Part shown: piece by piece, positions 9,809 to 17,899 of the stretch
How the letters are laid out: the number at the start of each line of letters is the position of its first letter
Numbering within the stretch: position 1 is the first letter of the stretch
Notes under the pieces: model-generated
Told to the model about the DNA's origin: nothing
Databases searched by the model: none
The model's input: the letters and a program-made list of their open reading frames with translations, nothing else
From: Marinoscillum sp049115815
GTDB lineage: Bacteria; Bacteroidota; Bacteroidia; Cytophagales; Cyclobacteriaceae
NCBI GenBank assembly: GCA_049115815.1
Contig: JAGDZO010000006.1
Span: 124,001-188,000 of the forward strand
DNA: 64,000 bases
Reading direction: 5' to 3'
Made by a program: the position numbers and the translations under genes

Positions 9809-10675
9809 ATGCAGTATTATTCAATATCGAATTATAGTTCTCGAATGCTTCTGGCCTTATTGGCAATGATGATTGTATCAGTAGCCATGTCGCAATCGGT
9901 TAATCCACCTGCAGGCCGAATCGCTATTGTAGTGGATGGTAATTCTCCTGATCCTGATGATTTGGGCGGTACTGCGGTGAGCTTGGCATTGCTAAGAGCA
10001 GCAGGGCTTGAAAAACGACTCGTTCATTACTCTCACAGTTGTGATATAGTCAAGAGCAACAGGATCTCTGAAGATGCCGAGAAGGAACGTCATGAGATGA
10101 TGCAGCTCACTTGTGATGGTACTGCTAGACGATGGGGCGGCTTTGAGCACATTGACTTCATAGATGCTAAATGGAATCTAGATGAAGCTATGCGCGATTT
10201 GGCAAATGCCATCAATGCGTCTAGCGCTGACGATCCCCTATGGATAGTGGAAGCCGGAGAGCCAGATCTTATCGGTTTTGCTTTGGATGCTTCGCTGAAG
10301 GAGAAGCATCAGTTTGTAAAAGTGATTACGCATCATCCCGCCAATGATCAGACTGGCGAGTTTTACGAATGGGAAGAAATACTCGAATTTGACGTGGAGG
10401 AAGTCCGTATACCAGATCAGAACATTCTGCTAAAAGTGGATGAGGAAAAATGGGATTGGGCGCGAGATCACCCCGATCATCGGGCTCAGTGGATTTGGCT
10501 GATGGGTAAGATGGCTGAAGTAGACGATGTGGTCAAGTTTCAAAAAGGCAAGTGGGATTGCTCAGATGCGGGCATGATCTACTATTGGATAACCGGTGCT
10601 AATGTCAATCAAGGGGAGATTCAGCCAGCGGTATATGACGTGAAAGCCATGTTGTTAGACTTTGTTGAAAAATGA
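9809..10675 (+). CDS. Secreted nucleoside-hydrolase-like protein of unknown function
   Basis: The 288-residue product has an N-terminal signal peptide; ATG 9845 (RMLLALLAMM) would give a more compact signal than ATG 9809. The mature part opens with RIAIVVDGNSPDPDD, resembling the metal-binding DxDxxxDD opening of nucleoside hydrolases and of DUF1593-like relatives, but with changed residues. WIVEAGEPDLIGFALDAS is a typical Rossmann-like continuation. Export makes a nucleoside substrate unlikely, and a glycoside-related role is more plausible given its operon. It starts 1 bp after the preceding gene and overlaps the next by 4 bp (ATGA), so translation of the three genes is likely coupled. Confidence 0.5.
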   Translation: MQYYSISNYSSRMLLALLAMMIVSVAMSQSVNPPAGRIAIVVDGNSPDPDDLGGTAVSLALLRAAGLEKRLVHYSHSCDIVKSNRISEDAEKERHEMMQLTCDGTARRWGGFEHIDFIDAKWNLDEAMRDLANAINASSADDPLWIVEAGEPDLIGFALDASLKEKHQFVKVITHHPANDQTGEFYEWEEILEFDVEEVRIPDQNILLKVDEEKWDWARDHPDHRAQWIWLMGKMAEVDDVVKFQKGKWDCSDAGMIYYWITGANVNQGEIQPAVYDVKAMLLDFVEK

Positions 10676-11826
10676 AGGACACGACACACATAATTGGTGA
10701 TATTAAAAGGAAGAGGGTAGACGCTTTCAAAAGAGTGTTATCGGTATTTTTTTTATCCTATTATATAGGATGCAGTCAGCTGCTCTATGCTCAAGAATGC
10801 GATAATGGTCTTTTGTTAATTGACCAGAACTTTGACCATTACACAAGTTCACAACTTTACACAGAGTCCATGGCAACTACTGATTTTGGTCCTATTCGAG
10901 CCTATACATCTGGAGAGATTCGTGGTTTAGGAGATGAGTGGCCTCAAAAAACCAAAGTGCTAAATGGGGAGCTTAGGGCAGAATATATGGCTAATGCTGC
11001 CGGAGGGCCGAACGGAGGTTTTCTTTTTGATCGGGAATTTGAAGGCGTGGAAGAGGCTATGTTGGAGTACAAGGTAAAATTTGATGCAAACTTCACTTGG
11101 GCTACAGGGGGCAAACTGCCAGGCTTGGGGGGTACTTCTTCTGAGCGAAATGGTTCAATTCCTTCGGGTTGTGTATCCACCTCCAGTGAGTACAGTAAAA
11201 TCGGGTTCTCCTGTCGCTTAATGTGGGTCACAAACATAGCACATACTATACCTGCTAGAATTATTGCCTATGTCTATCATCCAAACCGACCGAAGAACTG
11301 TGGTGAAAACTTTGTTGTCATAAGAGATATAAAGAAAGATCAATGGTACACTATCCGTCAATACATCAAGCTCAATACACCCGGACAGAATGATGGAACC
11401 CTAAGAATGTATGTAAATGACGAGTTGCTATTTGAAAAAGAAGATTTTCAGTATCGACTAGCAGGTAAAGAGGATGTGAAAATCAATGCGCTCATTATGA
11501 ATACCTACAGGGGTGGAGCAGCGACTGATGAATGGTGGTGGTCACCAAATACGGATTACACCTATTTTGACGATTTCAAAGTCTGGACAAAATGCAACCG
11601 AGGCAACGTATTATCGGTCAATGATGAAGCACCATTAAAAATACATCCTAATCCAAGTCCTACTGGAATTTTCAATCTTGAGTGTTCATCTAAATGGAGT
11701 GTAACCAGTTTGGATGGTAGGCTAATTCGGTCAGGATCCGGTGATGAAATTAATCTAGGAGATCAGAAGCCGGGAATGTATCTGGTGGAAGCCTCAGGGC
11801 GTTTTTATCGAGCCATTATCAGGTGA
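10672..11826 (+). CDS. PL14-like polysaccharide lyase domain protein with T9SS sorting domain
   Basis: The 384-residue protein has a long N-terminal region before a hydrophobic signal core (VLSVFFLSYYIGC). Residues about 70-300 form a beta-jelly-roll similar to polysaccharide lyase family 14 (KLPGLGGTSSERNG, IPARIIAYVYHP, DKDQWYTI-like QWYTIRQYIKL, YFDDFKVW). Residues about 313-384 are a T9SS type A sorting domain (IHPNPSPTGIFNLE, PGMYLVEA). PL14 members cut alginate or glucuronan-type uronic acid polymers, and T9SS export would place this one outside the cell. The start overlaps the preceding stop by 4 bp. The lyase activity is inferred from fold resemblance; a binding role remains possible. 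Confidence 0.6.
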   Translation: MKDTTHIIGDIKRKRVDAFKRVLSVFFLSYYIGCSQLLYAQECDNGLLLIDQNFDHYTSSQLYTESMATTDFGPIRAYTSGEIRGLGDEWPQKTKVLNGELRAEYMANAAGGPNGGFLFDREFEGVEEAMLEYKVKFDANFTWATGGKLPGLGGTSSERNGSIPSGCVSTSSEYSKIGFSCRLMWVTNIAHTIPARIIAYVYHPNRPKNCGENFVVIRDIKKDQWYTIRQYIKLNTPGQNDGTLRMYVNDELLFEKEDFQYRLAGKEDVKINALIMNTYRGGAATDEWWWSPNTDYTYFDDFKVWTKCNRGNVLSVNDEAPLKIHPNPSPTGIFNLECSSKWSVTSLDGRLIRSGSGDEINLGDQKPGMYLVEASGRFYRAIIR

Positions 11827-11909
11827 TCGGTTCGCTTTTGAGGGATTTCAAACTTGATGGTTGGAGGAGCGTGGTTTTATAAAAGAAAGGAAGATTTTAA
11901 TAAGTGTCG

Positions 11910-14378
11910 ATGAAAGGTTTAAAAGTGCTGATATTATGTATTGCTGTGGTGACGCTAGTAGGTAGTTGCAATACCGAAAATTCCACAAGTCATATACGAA
12001 AGACTAAGTTTAACACAGGTTGGAAGTTTTCACTCAAAGCGAATGCTGATGTGGCCCAGGCTGAATATGATGATTCAGGTTGGGATGAAGTCAAAATACC
12101 TCATGATTGGAGCATAGCGGGAGAAATCAAGAAAGACAACCCTTCTGGTCATTTTGGTGGATTCTACCCGGGAGGAGTCGGCTACTATCGGAAAACATTT
12201 GAGTCCAAACCTGAATGGAATGATAAGCAGGTGTCGATCACTTTTGATGGAGTGATGAGCAATAGTGAGGTCTGGATCAATGGTGTTTCTCTCGGCAAAA
12301 GGCCGAATGGATACGTTGGGTTTACTTATGATCTTACGCCTCATCTCGTAGATGGAGCTAATACATTGGTTGTTCGTGCGGATAACTCGGCTCAGCCAAA
12401 CAGTAGATGGTACACTGGGTGTGGTATCTATAGAAATGTCTGGTTGAATGTAAAAAATAAGGTCTCAGTAGCAGAGAATGGCACCTATATAGTAGCTGAA
12501 GACGTCACCAAGGAATCTGCAAGTGTAAAGATCGAAACAACTATTGAAAACAGCACATCACGAGCAGAACGTATTTTGGTTGTCAATGAAATCTACAATT
12601 CGAAAGGAGAGAAGATCAATGAGACAAGCTCGGAGATAGTCACAAACCCGAACGAGGCGATCACAATCAATCAAGCAATGGAGGTTCAGCGTCCTGAACT
12701 ATGGTCGATCGATACCCCGAATATGTATGCTATGAAAACCAAACTGCTAGCAGGTAATGATTTGCTCGACGAATATGAGACTCCTTTTGGTTTCAGAGAG
12801 ATCCGATTTGAAGTGGAGACGGGGTTCTGGCTGAACGGCGAAAACATCAAAGTAAAAGGTGTCAACAATCATCATGATGGAGGGCCAGTAGGGGCGGCTG
12901 TTCCCAATGATGTGCTCTACAGAAGACTCAAAATACTCAAAGAAATGGGCTGCAATGCCATCCGAACAGCACACAATCCTTTTTCACCTGAGTTTTATCA
13001 TATGTGCGATACAATGGGCTTTTTGGTGATGGACGAGGTGTTTGATGAATGGATTGCTTCCTGGCCATGGGTGAAGTACAAGGATCAGGGCAAAGTGAAA
13101 CATGGTTACCATAAGCACTTTGAAGAATGGGCACAGCAGGATTTGAAAGACATCATTGTTCGGGACAGAAACCATCCGAGTATCTTCATGTGGAGTGTGG
13201 GTAACGAAATCCCAGATCAGTGTTATGCCTCCGGTCCAGAGCGATTGAAGCCGTTAATGGAAACGGTTCATAATCTTGATCCGACCCGACCAGTTACTGC
13301 TGGCTGTTGCTTCATTCACCTGGCCAATGACTCAGGATTTGCTTCTTTACTTGATGTTACCGGATACAATGGAGGAGGAGGTTCTGTTTTTTATGAAAAG
13401 GACAAGGCAGTCTACCCGGATCGTAAGTTCATCGCTACGGAGATACCGCATTCGTTTCAGACACGAGGTGTGTACAAGACCAAGACGGAGATGCGATCAC
13501 CACATCAAGGGATTGCGGTAGCGGATCTCACTGAGGAAGAAATATTCCCTGAGTTTGATACCCCATTTTACTCATCTTCATATGACAACTCCAGTGTGCG
13601 CATAAGCGCTCGTGACTCATGGAGAAGAACAGATAGTTTGGATTATGTGGCTGGCGAATTTCGCTGGACGGGATTCGACTACTTGGGTGAAGCGATCAAG
13701 GGTTGGCCATCTCGATTTTATAATTTCGGTATCATCGACTTGGCAGGATTCCCCAAAGATCATTATTACTACTATCAGAGCAAGTGGACAGACGAACCGA
13801 TGGTGCATCTATTGCCACACTGGACTTGGCCCGGTAAAGAGGGCAAAGTGATTCCAGTTTGGACGTATTCCAATGCCGAAGAAGTGGAGTTGTTTTTGAA
13901 TGGTAAGTCGCTTGGCGTAAATTCTAACCAGGGTAAAATGAACCTTTCTTGGGACGTGCCTTATGTGCCGGGAGAATTGAAAGCTGTAGCTAGAACCAAT
14001 GGGGAGATAGTCAGCGAAAAAGTAATGAAAACAGCGGGAGCACCAGCCAGTATTCAGATATTGGCTGATAATCCAACGATGAAAGCAGATGGCGAAAGCT
14101 GTGTGCATTTGGAGTTTAACATTCTGGATTCCGATGGTAATTTCGTTCCCAATGCAGATGACCTATTGGAATTCGAAATCTCTGGACCTGCCAATAATAT
14201 AGGTCTTGAAAACGGCGACCCACTTGATCTAACATCCACCAAATTGAATAGTCGAAAGGTGTTCAATGGAAAAGCGCTGATGATATTACAGAATACGGGA
14301 GAAGAAGGGGTAGTTAGTGTTGAAGTCAAGAGCGAAGGGATCAAATCCAATATTATCGAGCTCAAAGCCAATAAGTGA
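11910..14378 (+). CDS. GH2 beta-galactosidase-type lipoprotein
   Basis: The ATG at 11910 gives 822 residues with a lipoprotein signal (TLVGSC); a GTG six bases upstream is also in frame but not needed. Domain order is sugar-binding jelly roll (about 30-190), immunoglobulin-like domain, TIM barrel (about 290-600), then DUF4982-like and Ig-like C-terminal domains. The likely acid/base is Glu433 in WSVGNEI and the likely nucleophile is Glu511 in ATEIPHSFQTRG; GEFRWTGFDYLGE is a further family hallmark. GH2 enzymes remove terminal beta-galactose, beta-glucuronate or similar sugars. The 77 bp gap before the gene is larger than its neighbours' gaps, but it probably remains in the same transcription unit. 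The exact sugar is not evident. Confidence 0.9.
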   Translation: MKGLKVLILCIAVVTLVGSCNTENSTSHIRKTKFNTGWKFSLKANADVAQAEYDDSGWDEVKIPHDWSIAGEIKKDNPSGHFGGFYPGGVGYYRKTFESKPEWNDKQVSITFDGVMSNSEVWINGVSLGKRPNGYVGFTYDLTPHLVDGANTLVVRADNSAQPNSRWYTGCGIYRNVWLNVKNKVSVAENGTYIVAEDVTKESASVKIETTIENSTSRAERILVVNEIYNSKGEKINETSSEIVTNPNEAITINQAMEVQRPELWSIDTPNMYAMKTKLLAGNDLLDEYETPFGFREIRFEVETGFWLNGENIKVKGVNNHHDGGPVGAAVPNDVLYRRLKILKEMGCNAIRTAHNPFSPEFYHMCDTMGFLVMDEVFDEWIASWPWVKYKDQGKVKHGYHKHFEEWAQQDLKDIIVRDRNHPSIFMWSVGNEIPDQCYASGPERLKPLMETVHNLDPTRPVTAGCCFIHLANDSGFASLLDVTGYNGGGGSVFYEKDKAVYPDRKFIATEIPHSFQTRGVYKTKTEMRSPHQGIAVADLTEEEIFPEFDTPFYSSSYDNSSVRISARDSWRRTDSLDYVAGEFRWTGFDYLGEAIKGWPSRFYNFGIIDLAGFPKDHYYYYQSKWTDEPMVHLLPHWTWPGKEGKVIPVWTYSNAEEVELFLNGKSLGVNSNQGKMNLSWDVPYVPGELKAVARTNGEIVSEKVMKTAGAPASIQILADNPTMKADGESCVHLEFNILDSDGNFVPNADDLLEFEISGPANNIGLENGDPLDLTSTKLNSRKVFNGKALMILQNTGEEGVVSVEVKSEGIKSNIIELKANK

Positions 14379-14402
14379 GCCTAAATATCATTTACTTCCA
14401 GT

Positions 14403-15170
14403 ATGAAAAATAAATATAGCTTCTTGACCAAAATAGCAGTACTTCCGCTCTTATGCAGTCATGCCTGTGATCAAAAGACAAGGAGTAAGGATGAAGGTTT
14501 TGTCAATATTTTCGATGGACAAACCTTGTCTGGTTGGTCTGGAGATACTACTTATTGGACGGTGCAGAATGGAAATTTGGTTGGTACTGTGACACCTGAA
14601 ACATTACTCAAATCCAATTCTTTCATTGTTTGGCAAGGTGGGCAGCCAGAAAATTTTGAGCTAAGACTGGAATACCGAATTTCAGAATCCGGAAACAGTG
14701 GAGTCAATTACCGTAGCGACTATTTCAGAGACCAGCTGTATGCTTTGCAGGGGTATCAGTGCGATATTGATGGGAAATTGAGGTACGTGGGTCAAAACTA
14801 TGAAGAGAAGAAACGGACGACCCTTGCTTACATGGGCGAAAAAGTAAAGGTTGGGCATTGGAGCAAACCTGACTCAGTGGTGAGCCTAAGGGCTAATATC
14901 AAAAAGAACTGCTGGCAAACAAGAGAGGTCATCGAAGAGATGCTGCCTAAAGACTCACTTAAAGCACATATTAAGCAGAATGACTGGAATCAAGTGCTGA
15001 TAGTTGCCCATGAAAACCTGTTGAAGCATTATGTGAATGGTCTATTGATGAGTGAGGTGCTAGACAATGATACAATCAACAGAATGTCCAAAGGGTATAT
15101 CGGGGTTCAGGTACATGTCGGACCTCCAATGAAAGTAGAGTTTCGTAATATTCAATTGAAGGAGATGTGA
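14403..15170 (+). CDS. DUF1080 (3-keto-disaccharide hydrolase) domain protein
   Basis: The 255-residue protein has a short N-terminal signal with a possible lipoprotein cysteine (SHAC). A single DUF1080 domain then covers the rest. Visible hallmarks are NIFDGQTLSGW near residue 38, SGNSGVNYRSDYF and the closing GYIGVQVHVGPPMKVEFRNI. It is a separate, shorter relative of the tandem DUF1080 protein at 1600-3000. It is the last gene of the first operon and is followed by a non-coding region of about 400 bp rich in hairpins. It probably acts on keto-glycosides or other modified oligosaccharides with the Gfo/Idh/MocA protein of the same operon. Confidence 0.8.
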   Translation: MKNKYSFLTKIAVLPLLCSHACDQKTRSKDEGFVNIFDGQTLSGWSGDTTYWTVQNGNLVGTVTPETLLKSNSFIVWQGGQPENFELRLEYRISESGNSGVNYRSDYFRDQLYALQGYQCDIDGKLRYVGQNYEEKKRTTLAYMGEKVKVGHWSKPDSVVSLRANIKKNCWQTREVIEEMLPKDSLKAHIKQNDWNQVLIVAHENLLKHYVNGLLMSEVLDNDTINRMSKGYIGVQVHVGPPMKVEFRNIQLKEM

Positions 15171-15197
15171 TTGTGAATATGGGGCAAACCGCTCGAT

Positions 15198-15242
15198 CGC
15201 AATTGCATTGCGATCGTAACCTTATATAGCATTTGAAATGCC
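15198..15242 (+). repeat. REP-like two-hairpin element, copy A
   Basis: This 45 bp element contains most of a hairpin (perfect 10 bp arms at 15194-15203 and 15207-15216, 3-base loop) and a second small hairpin of GCATTT and AAATGC. Its sequence recurs in inverted orientation at 15346-15390 with the same length and no gaps, most positions agreeing by eye. The first half (GCTCGATCGC...) also recurs at 27509 and 29653. Such small dispersed palindromes are often REP elements; no partner transposase is seen in the window. Confidence 0.5.
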
Positions 15243-15345
15243 CTATATTATATATAACCTTCTAATATGGGCAGTCGATATAAGATACGTGATCAGGAAG
15301 GGTTGTATTCTTTCACCTTCATGTGCATTAAACTGCACGTGTAAA

Positions 15346-15390
15346 GGCATTATAAATGCCTGCCAAAATAGAGGTCGCAATTCAATTGCG
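15346..15390 (-). repeat. REP-like two-hairpin element, copy B (inverted to copy A)
   Basis: Read on the minus strand, this 45 bp segment aligns without gaps to 15198-15242. It holds a 7 bp hairpin (AGGCATT with AATGCCT, 3-base loop) and a second 7 bp hairpin (CGCAATT with AATTGCG, 1-base loop). Together with copy A it forms an inverted pair about 100 bp apart, the arrangement seen for paired REP elements. Confidence 0.5.
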
Positions 15391-15484
15391 CCCTAGCGGA
15401 TACTTTATATCAAAAACTATTTGTAAAATGATCTATTATAAAATGTGTGTTTACGCTCACTATTATAGCATTACGCAGTAAAAT

Positions 15485-15515
15485 TTGGTCTATTTTGCTA
15501 TCCATTTGGACTATT
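15485..15515 (+). promoter_or_regulatory. Paired TTGGACTATT-type operator, 21 bp spacing
   Basis: Two half-sites, TTGGTCTATT at 15485 and TTGGACTATT at 15506, start exactly 21 bp apart, two turns of DNA. They lie 62 bp before the start codon at 15577. The same arrangement precedes the lyase genes starting at 27852, 32978 and 46594. Direct repeats at this spacing suit AraC-type activators such as hybrid two-component regulators, but the regulator is not in the window. Confidence 0.55.
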
Positions 15516-15576
15516 TTTTTTCTGAGATATTTGTTCTTTGAGGTGATTCATTTTGTCTCAATAAAAACAATATCTT

Positions 15577-17685
15577 ATGAAGCTAAAAATTACAACTTTA
15601 TTGATCGCACTGATTTTATCCATAGGATATGTGAGTGCTCAGATCATCAATGATGGCGTTTATGCCATTCAGAATGCTCCTCAAGTAGAGGGATCGATTT
15701 ATGATAAGTTCATAACTAATCCAGGATCTGCTGGTGCGATTATGACGATGAAGTCCAACCCGGATACTGTGGCTTTAGGATCTGACAGTACCATTCTTTG
15801 GATGGTCAAGGGTAATGGTGACAACTTTAATTTCTCCACCTTGGATGAGCAGTTTCTTGCATCCAGCGACGGAGCAAAAGGTGTATTGTTAGAGAATACT
15901 GAAGAAAACAGAAACAGTAATGATGCTGGGGCTTTGGTTAACATCATCGATAGAGGAACTGGTTTGCGTTTCGAGACCAATACTGCTTCGAACGGTATAC
16001 GTGCTTGGAATGGTAGAAGAACTGGTGGATCACAAGTAGGTATGGGCGGAAGTGCCGCTGATGGATACTTTTGGTCGCTTGTAAGAATTGCTGGACTTCC
16101 AGGCGCACCTTCTGATCTTACGCTAAGTTCAACACTTATTGAAAATGGTTCTCCAGCAGGTTCTGTGTTGGGTACACTCTCAGCTACTGATGATACAGAA
16201 GGGGATGTACTTACCTATTCCTTTGAAGAAGACTCCATTTACGGGGCAGATAATGATGCTTTTATGCTTGTTAGCGATACCCTAAAAGTTATAGATAGTG
16301 TGGTCATTGATACACAAAATAAGTATCACGTTCTTTTAAAGGTTACTGATGCTTCAGGCCTTGAATTTAAACGTGCGTTTACCATTTCCGTTTACACGGG
16401 ACTTTATGATAACGATGGTATTTATGCTATTAGGAATATTGGTAATCCTAAGTTTATGACTAATCCTGGTTCACTTGGAGGCATACTTAAAATGACGGAA
16501 GGTTCTATTGCTGATTCAGCCGTGCAGTGGATTGTCAAAAAGAATGGAGTTGGCTTCAATATAGCCAGTCTGGATGAGCAATTTCTTGCAGCTAGCGACG
16601 GTGCTAAAGGGGTAGTGATTGAAAATGTGGAAGCTAATAGAAATGATGCAGATAGCGGTGCCCTTGTTACGGTGAGCATCTTAGATAAAGAATATGTTGC
16701 ACATCGATTCGAATCTACTCCAGGAGGAGTACTTAAAGGCTGGAACGGCCAAAGAGGTGGTAATACGCAAGTAGGAATGGGAAGTACAGCTTCGAACAAA
16801 TATGAATGGATTTTTATCCGACTGGGTCACATTCCTGGTGCACCATCAGATCTTTCATTAAGCGCAACAAGTATTGAAGAGAATAATGACGCTGGAGCAG
16901 TAATCGGTGAACTGTCTGCAATGGATCCGACTCCTGGCGATTCTCTTATCTATTCTTTTGAAGCAGATACTGTCACTGGTGTAGATAATGATGCTTTCAC
17001 TATTACGGGTAATAGCCTTAGTGTCAATGCAAGCACTGACTTTGAAACTAAGAGTGAGTACAAAATTAAAATTGCTGTGGCTGACACAAGTGGTCTTGTT
17101 TACAGAAGGGCATTTGTCATAACTGTGATTGATGTAAATGAGAACCAAGCACCAACTGCAATCGAATTATCCTCTGAAAGCATCCTTGAAAATGAGGCTG
17201 TTGGTACTGTAGTAGGTACTCTTTCTGCCACTGATCCAGACGGAGATACAAATTTGACTTACACAATTGGTGGTACCGATGCAGCTAGCTTCAGCATTGA
17301 TGGTACTGAATTGAAGAGTGCAGAAATGTTTGATTTTGAAACTAAAGAAAGCTATAGCATCAGTATTACTGTTAGTGATGGTGAGTTGACGTTTAGCAAG
17401 GACTTCACCATTGCGATCGAAGATGTAGATGATAATCCAGTACTGGGAGCGATAGAATTGGAGAAGATTACATTCTATCCTAATCCTGTCGTAAATACAT
17501 TGAAGATTAGTGGATTAAGCACTAATGGGACTGTTTCTCTTTACACGGTAAGCGGTACCTTGCTTAAAGTTGCTGAAGTAGACGCGACAAACAATTCACT
17601 TGACTTGACATCTCTTCCATCAGGTATTTATCTGTTCAAACTGGTTACCCCTAATGGAGAGGTTGTAAGAAGAATCGCGAAGTGA
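15577..17685 (+). CDS. T9SS-exported cadherin-repeat protein with duplicated trefoil-like modules
   Basis: The 702-residue protein has a signal peptide ending near VSAQ. Two similar modules of about 140 residues (about 25-170 and 275-415; both with DGVYAI or DGIYAI, a LDEQFLA segment and a QVGMG segment) resemble ricin-type beta-trefoil domains. Cadherin-like repeats follow each (about 180-270, 420-515 and 518-620; SATDPDGD, FDFETKESYSI). Residues about 627-702 are a T9SS sorting domain (FYPNPVVN). No catalytic site is seen. It probably acts as a cell-surface or secreted glycan-binding protein. A paired operator-like site precedes it and a strong terminator follows it, so it is a single-gene unit. 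Confidence 0.65.
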   Translation: MKLKITTLLIALILSIGYVSAQIINDGVYAIQNAPQVEGSIYDKFITNPGSAGAIMTMKSNPDTVALGSDSTILWMVKGNGDNFNFSTLDEQFLASSDGAKGVLLENTEENRNSNDAGALVNIIDRGTGLRFETNTASNGIRAWNGRRTGGSQVGMGGSAADGYFWSLVRIAGLPGAPSDLTLSSTLIENGSPAGSVLGTLSATDDTEGDVLTYSFEEDSIYGADNDAFMLVSDTLKVIDSVVIDTQNKYHVLLKVTDASGLEFKRAFTISVYTGLYDNDGIYAIRNIGNPKFMTNPGSLGGILKMTEGSIADSAVQWIVKKNGVGFNIASLDEQFLAASDGAKGVVIENVEANRNDADSGALVTVSILDKEYVAHRFESTPGGVLKGWNGQRGGNTQVGMGSTASNKYEWIFIRLGHIPGAPSDLSLSATSIEENNDAGAVIGELSAMDPTPGDSLIYSFEADTVTGVDNDAFTITGNSLSVNASTDFETKSEYKIKIAVADTSGLVYRRAFVITVIDVNENQAPTAIELSSESILENEAVGTVVGTLSATDPDGDTNLTYTIGGTDAASFSIDGTELKSAEMFDFETKESYSISITVSDGELTFSKDFTIAIEDVDDNPVLGAIELEKITFYPNPVVNTLKISGLSTNGTVSLYTVSGTLLKVAEVDATNNSLDLTSLPSGIYLFKLVTPNGEVVRRIAK

Positions 17686-17751
17686 TAAACTGAATAAAAA
17701 AGGAAAGATTCTAAGTTGGCGTCTTTTAGCCGATATAAGAACAAATAACTT

Positions 17752-17790
17752 GATAGCACCGGATAGAATATCTGGTGCTATTATTTTTAT
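17752..17790 (+). terminator. Rho-independent terminator after the cadherin-repeat gene
   Basis: A 14 bp stem with two G-T pairs (arms 17752-17765 and 17769-17782, 3-base loop) runs into a T-rich tail at 17781-17790. It lies about 65 bp after the stop codon of the gene ending at 17685 and before the next promoter region. Confidence 0.82.
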
Positions 17791-17839
17791 ATGGTACGGT
17801 GCATTGTTGTGATGTTGCCATAATTATGGATATAGCCCG

Positions 17840-17870
17840 TTGGACTATTTTACCCTATTTTGAAACTTTA
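17840..17870 (+). promoter_or_regulatory. TTGGACTATT operator half-site with weak partner
   Basis: A perfect TTGGACTATT lies at 17840-17849, 50 bp before the start of the GH39/51-like gene. At 21 bp downstream only the ACT core and a few bases agree, so this is one good half-site plus a doubtful partner of the operator type seen at 15485, 27692, 32814 and 46511. Confidence 0.4.
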
Positions 17871-17899
17871 AATTGAACGTATAGTCTCAATTTTATATC

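Larger units (their letters stand above)
15171..15576. other. Non-coding region rich in small hairpins
   Basis: This stretch of about 400 bp between the first operon and the cadherin-type gene holds no convincing gene. It carries at least five small inverted repeats (15194-15216, 15229-15241, 15321-15340, 15345-15361 and 15376-15390) and, near its end, a paired operator-like site at 15485-15515. The hairpins are not followed by a T run, so they are not clear terminators. Confidence 0.6.

Noticed and set aside
15447..15653. Short gene before the cadherin-repeat protein
   Set aside because: It covers the operator and overlaps the start of the well-supported gene at 15577 in another frame; no signal or domain.
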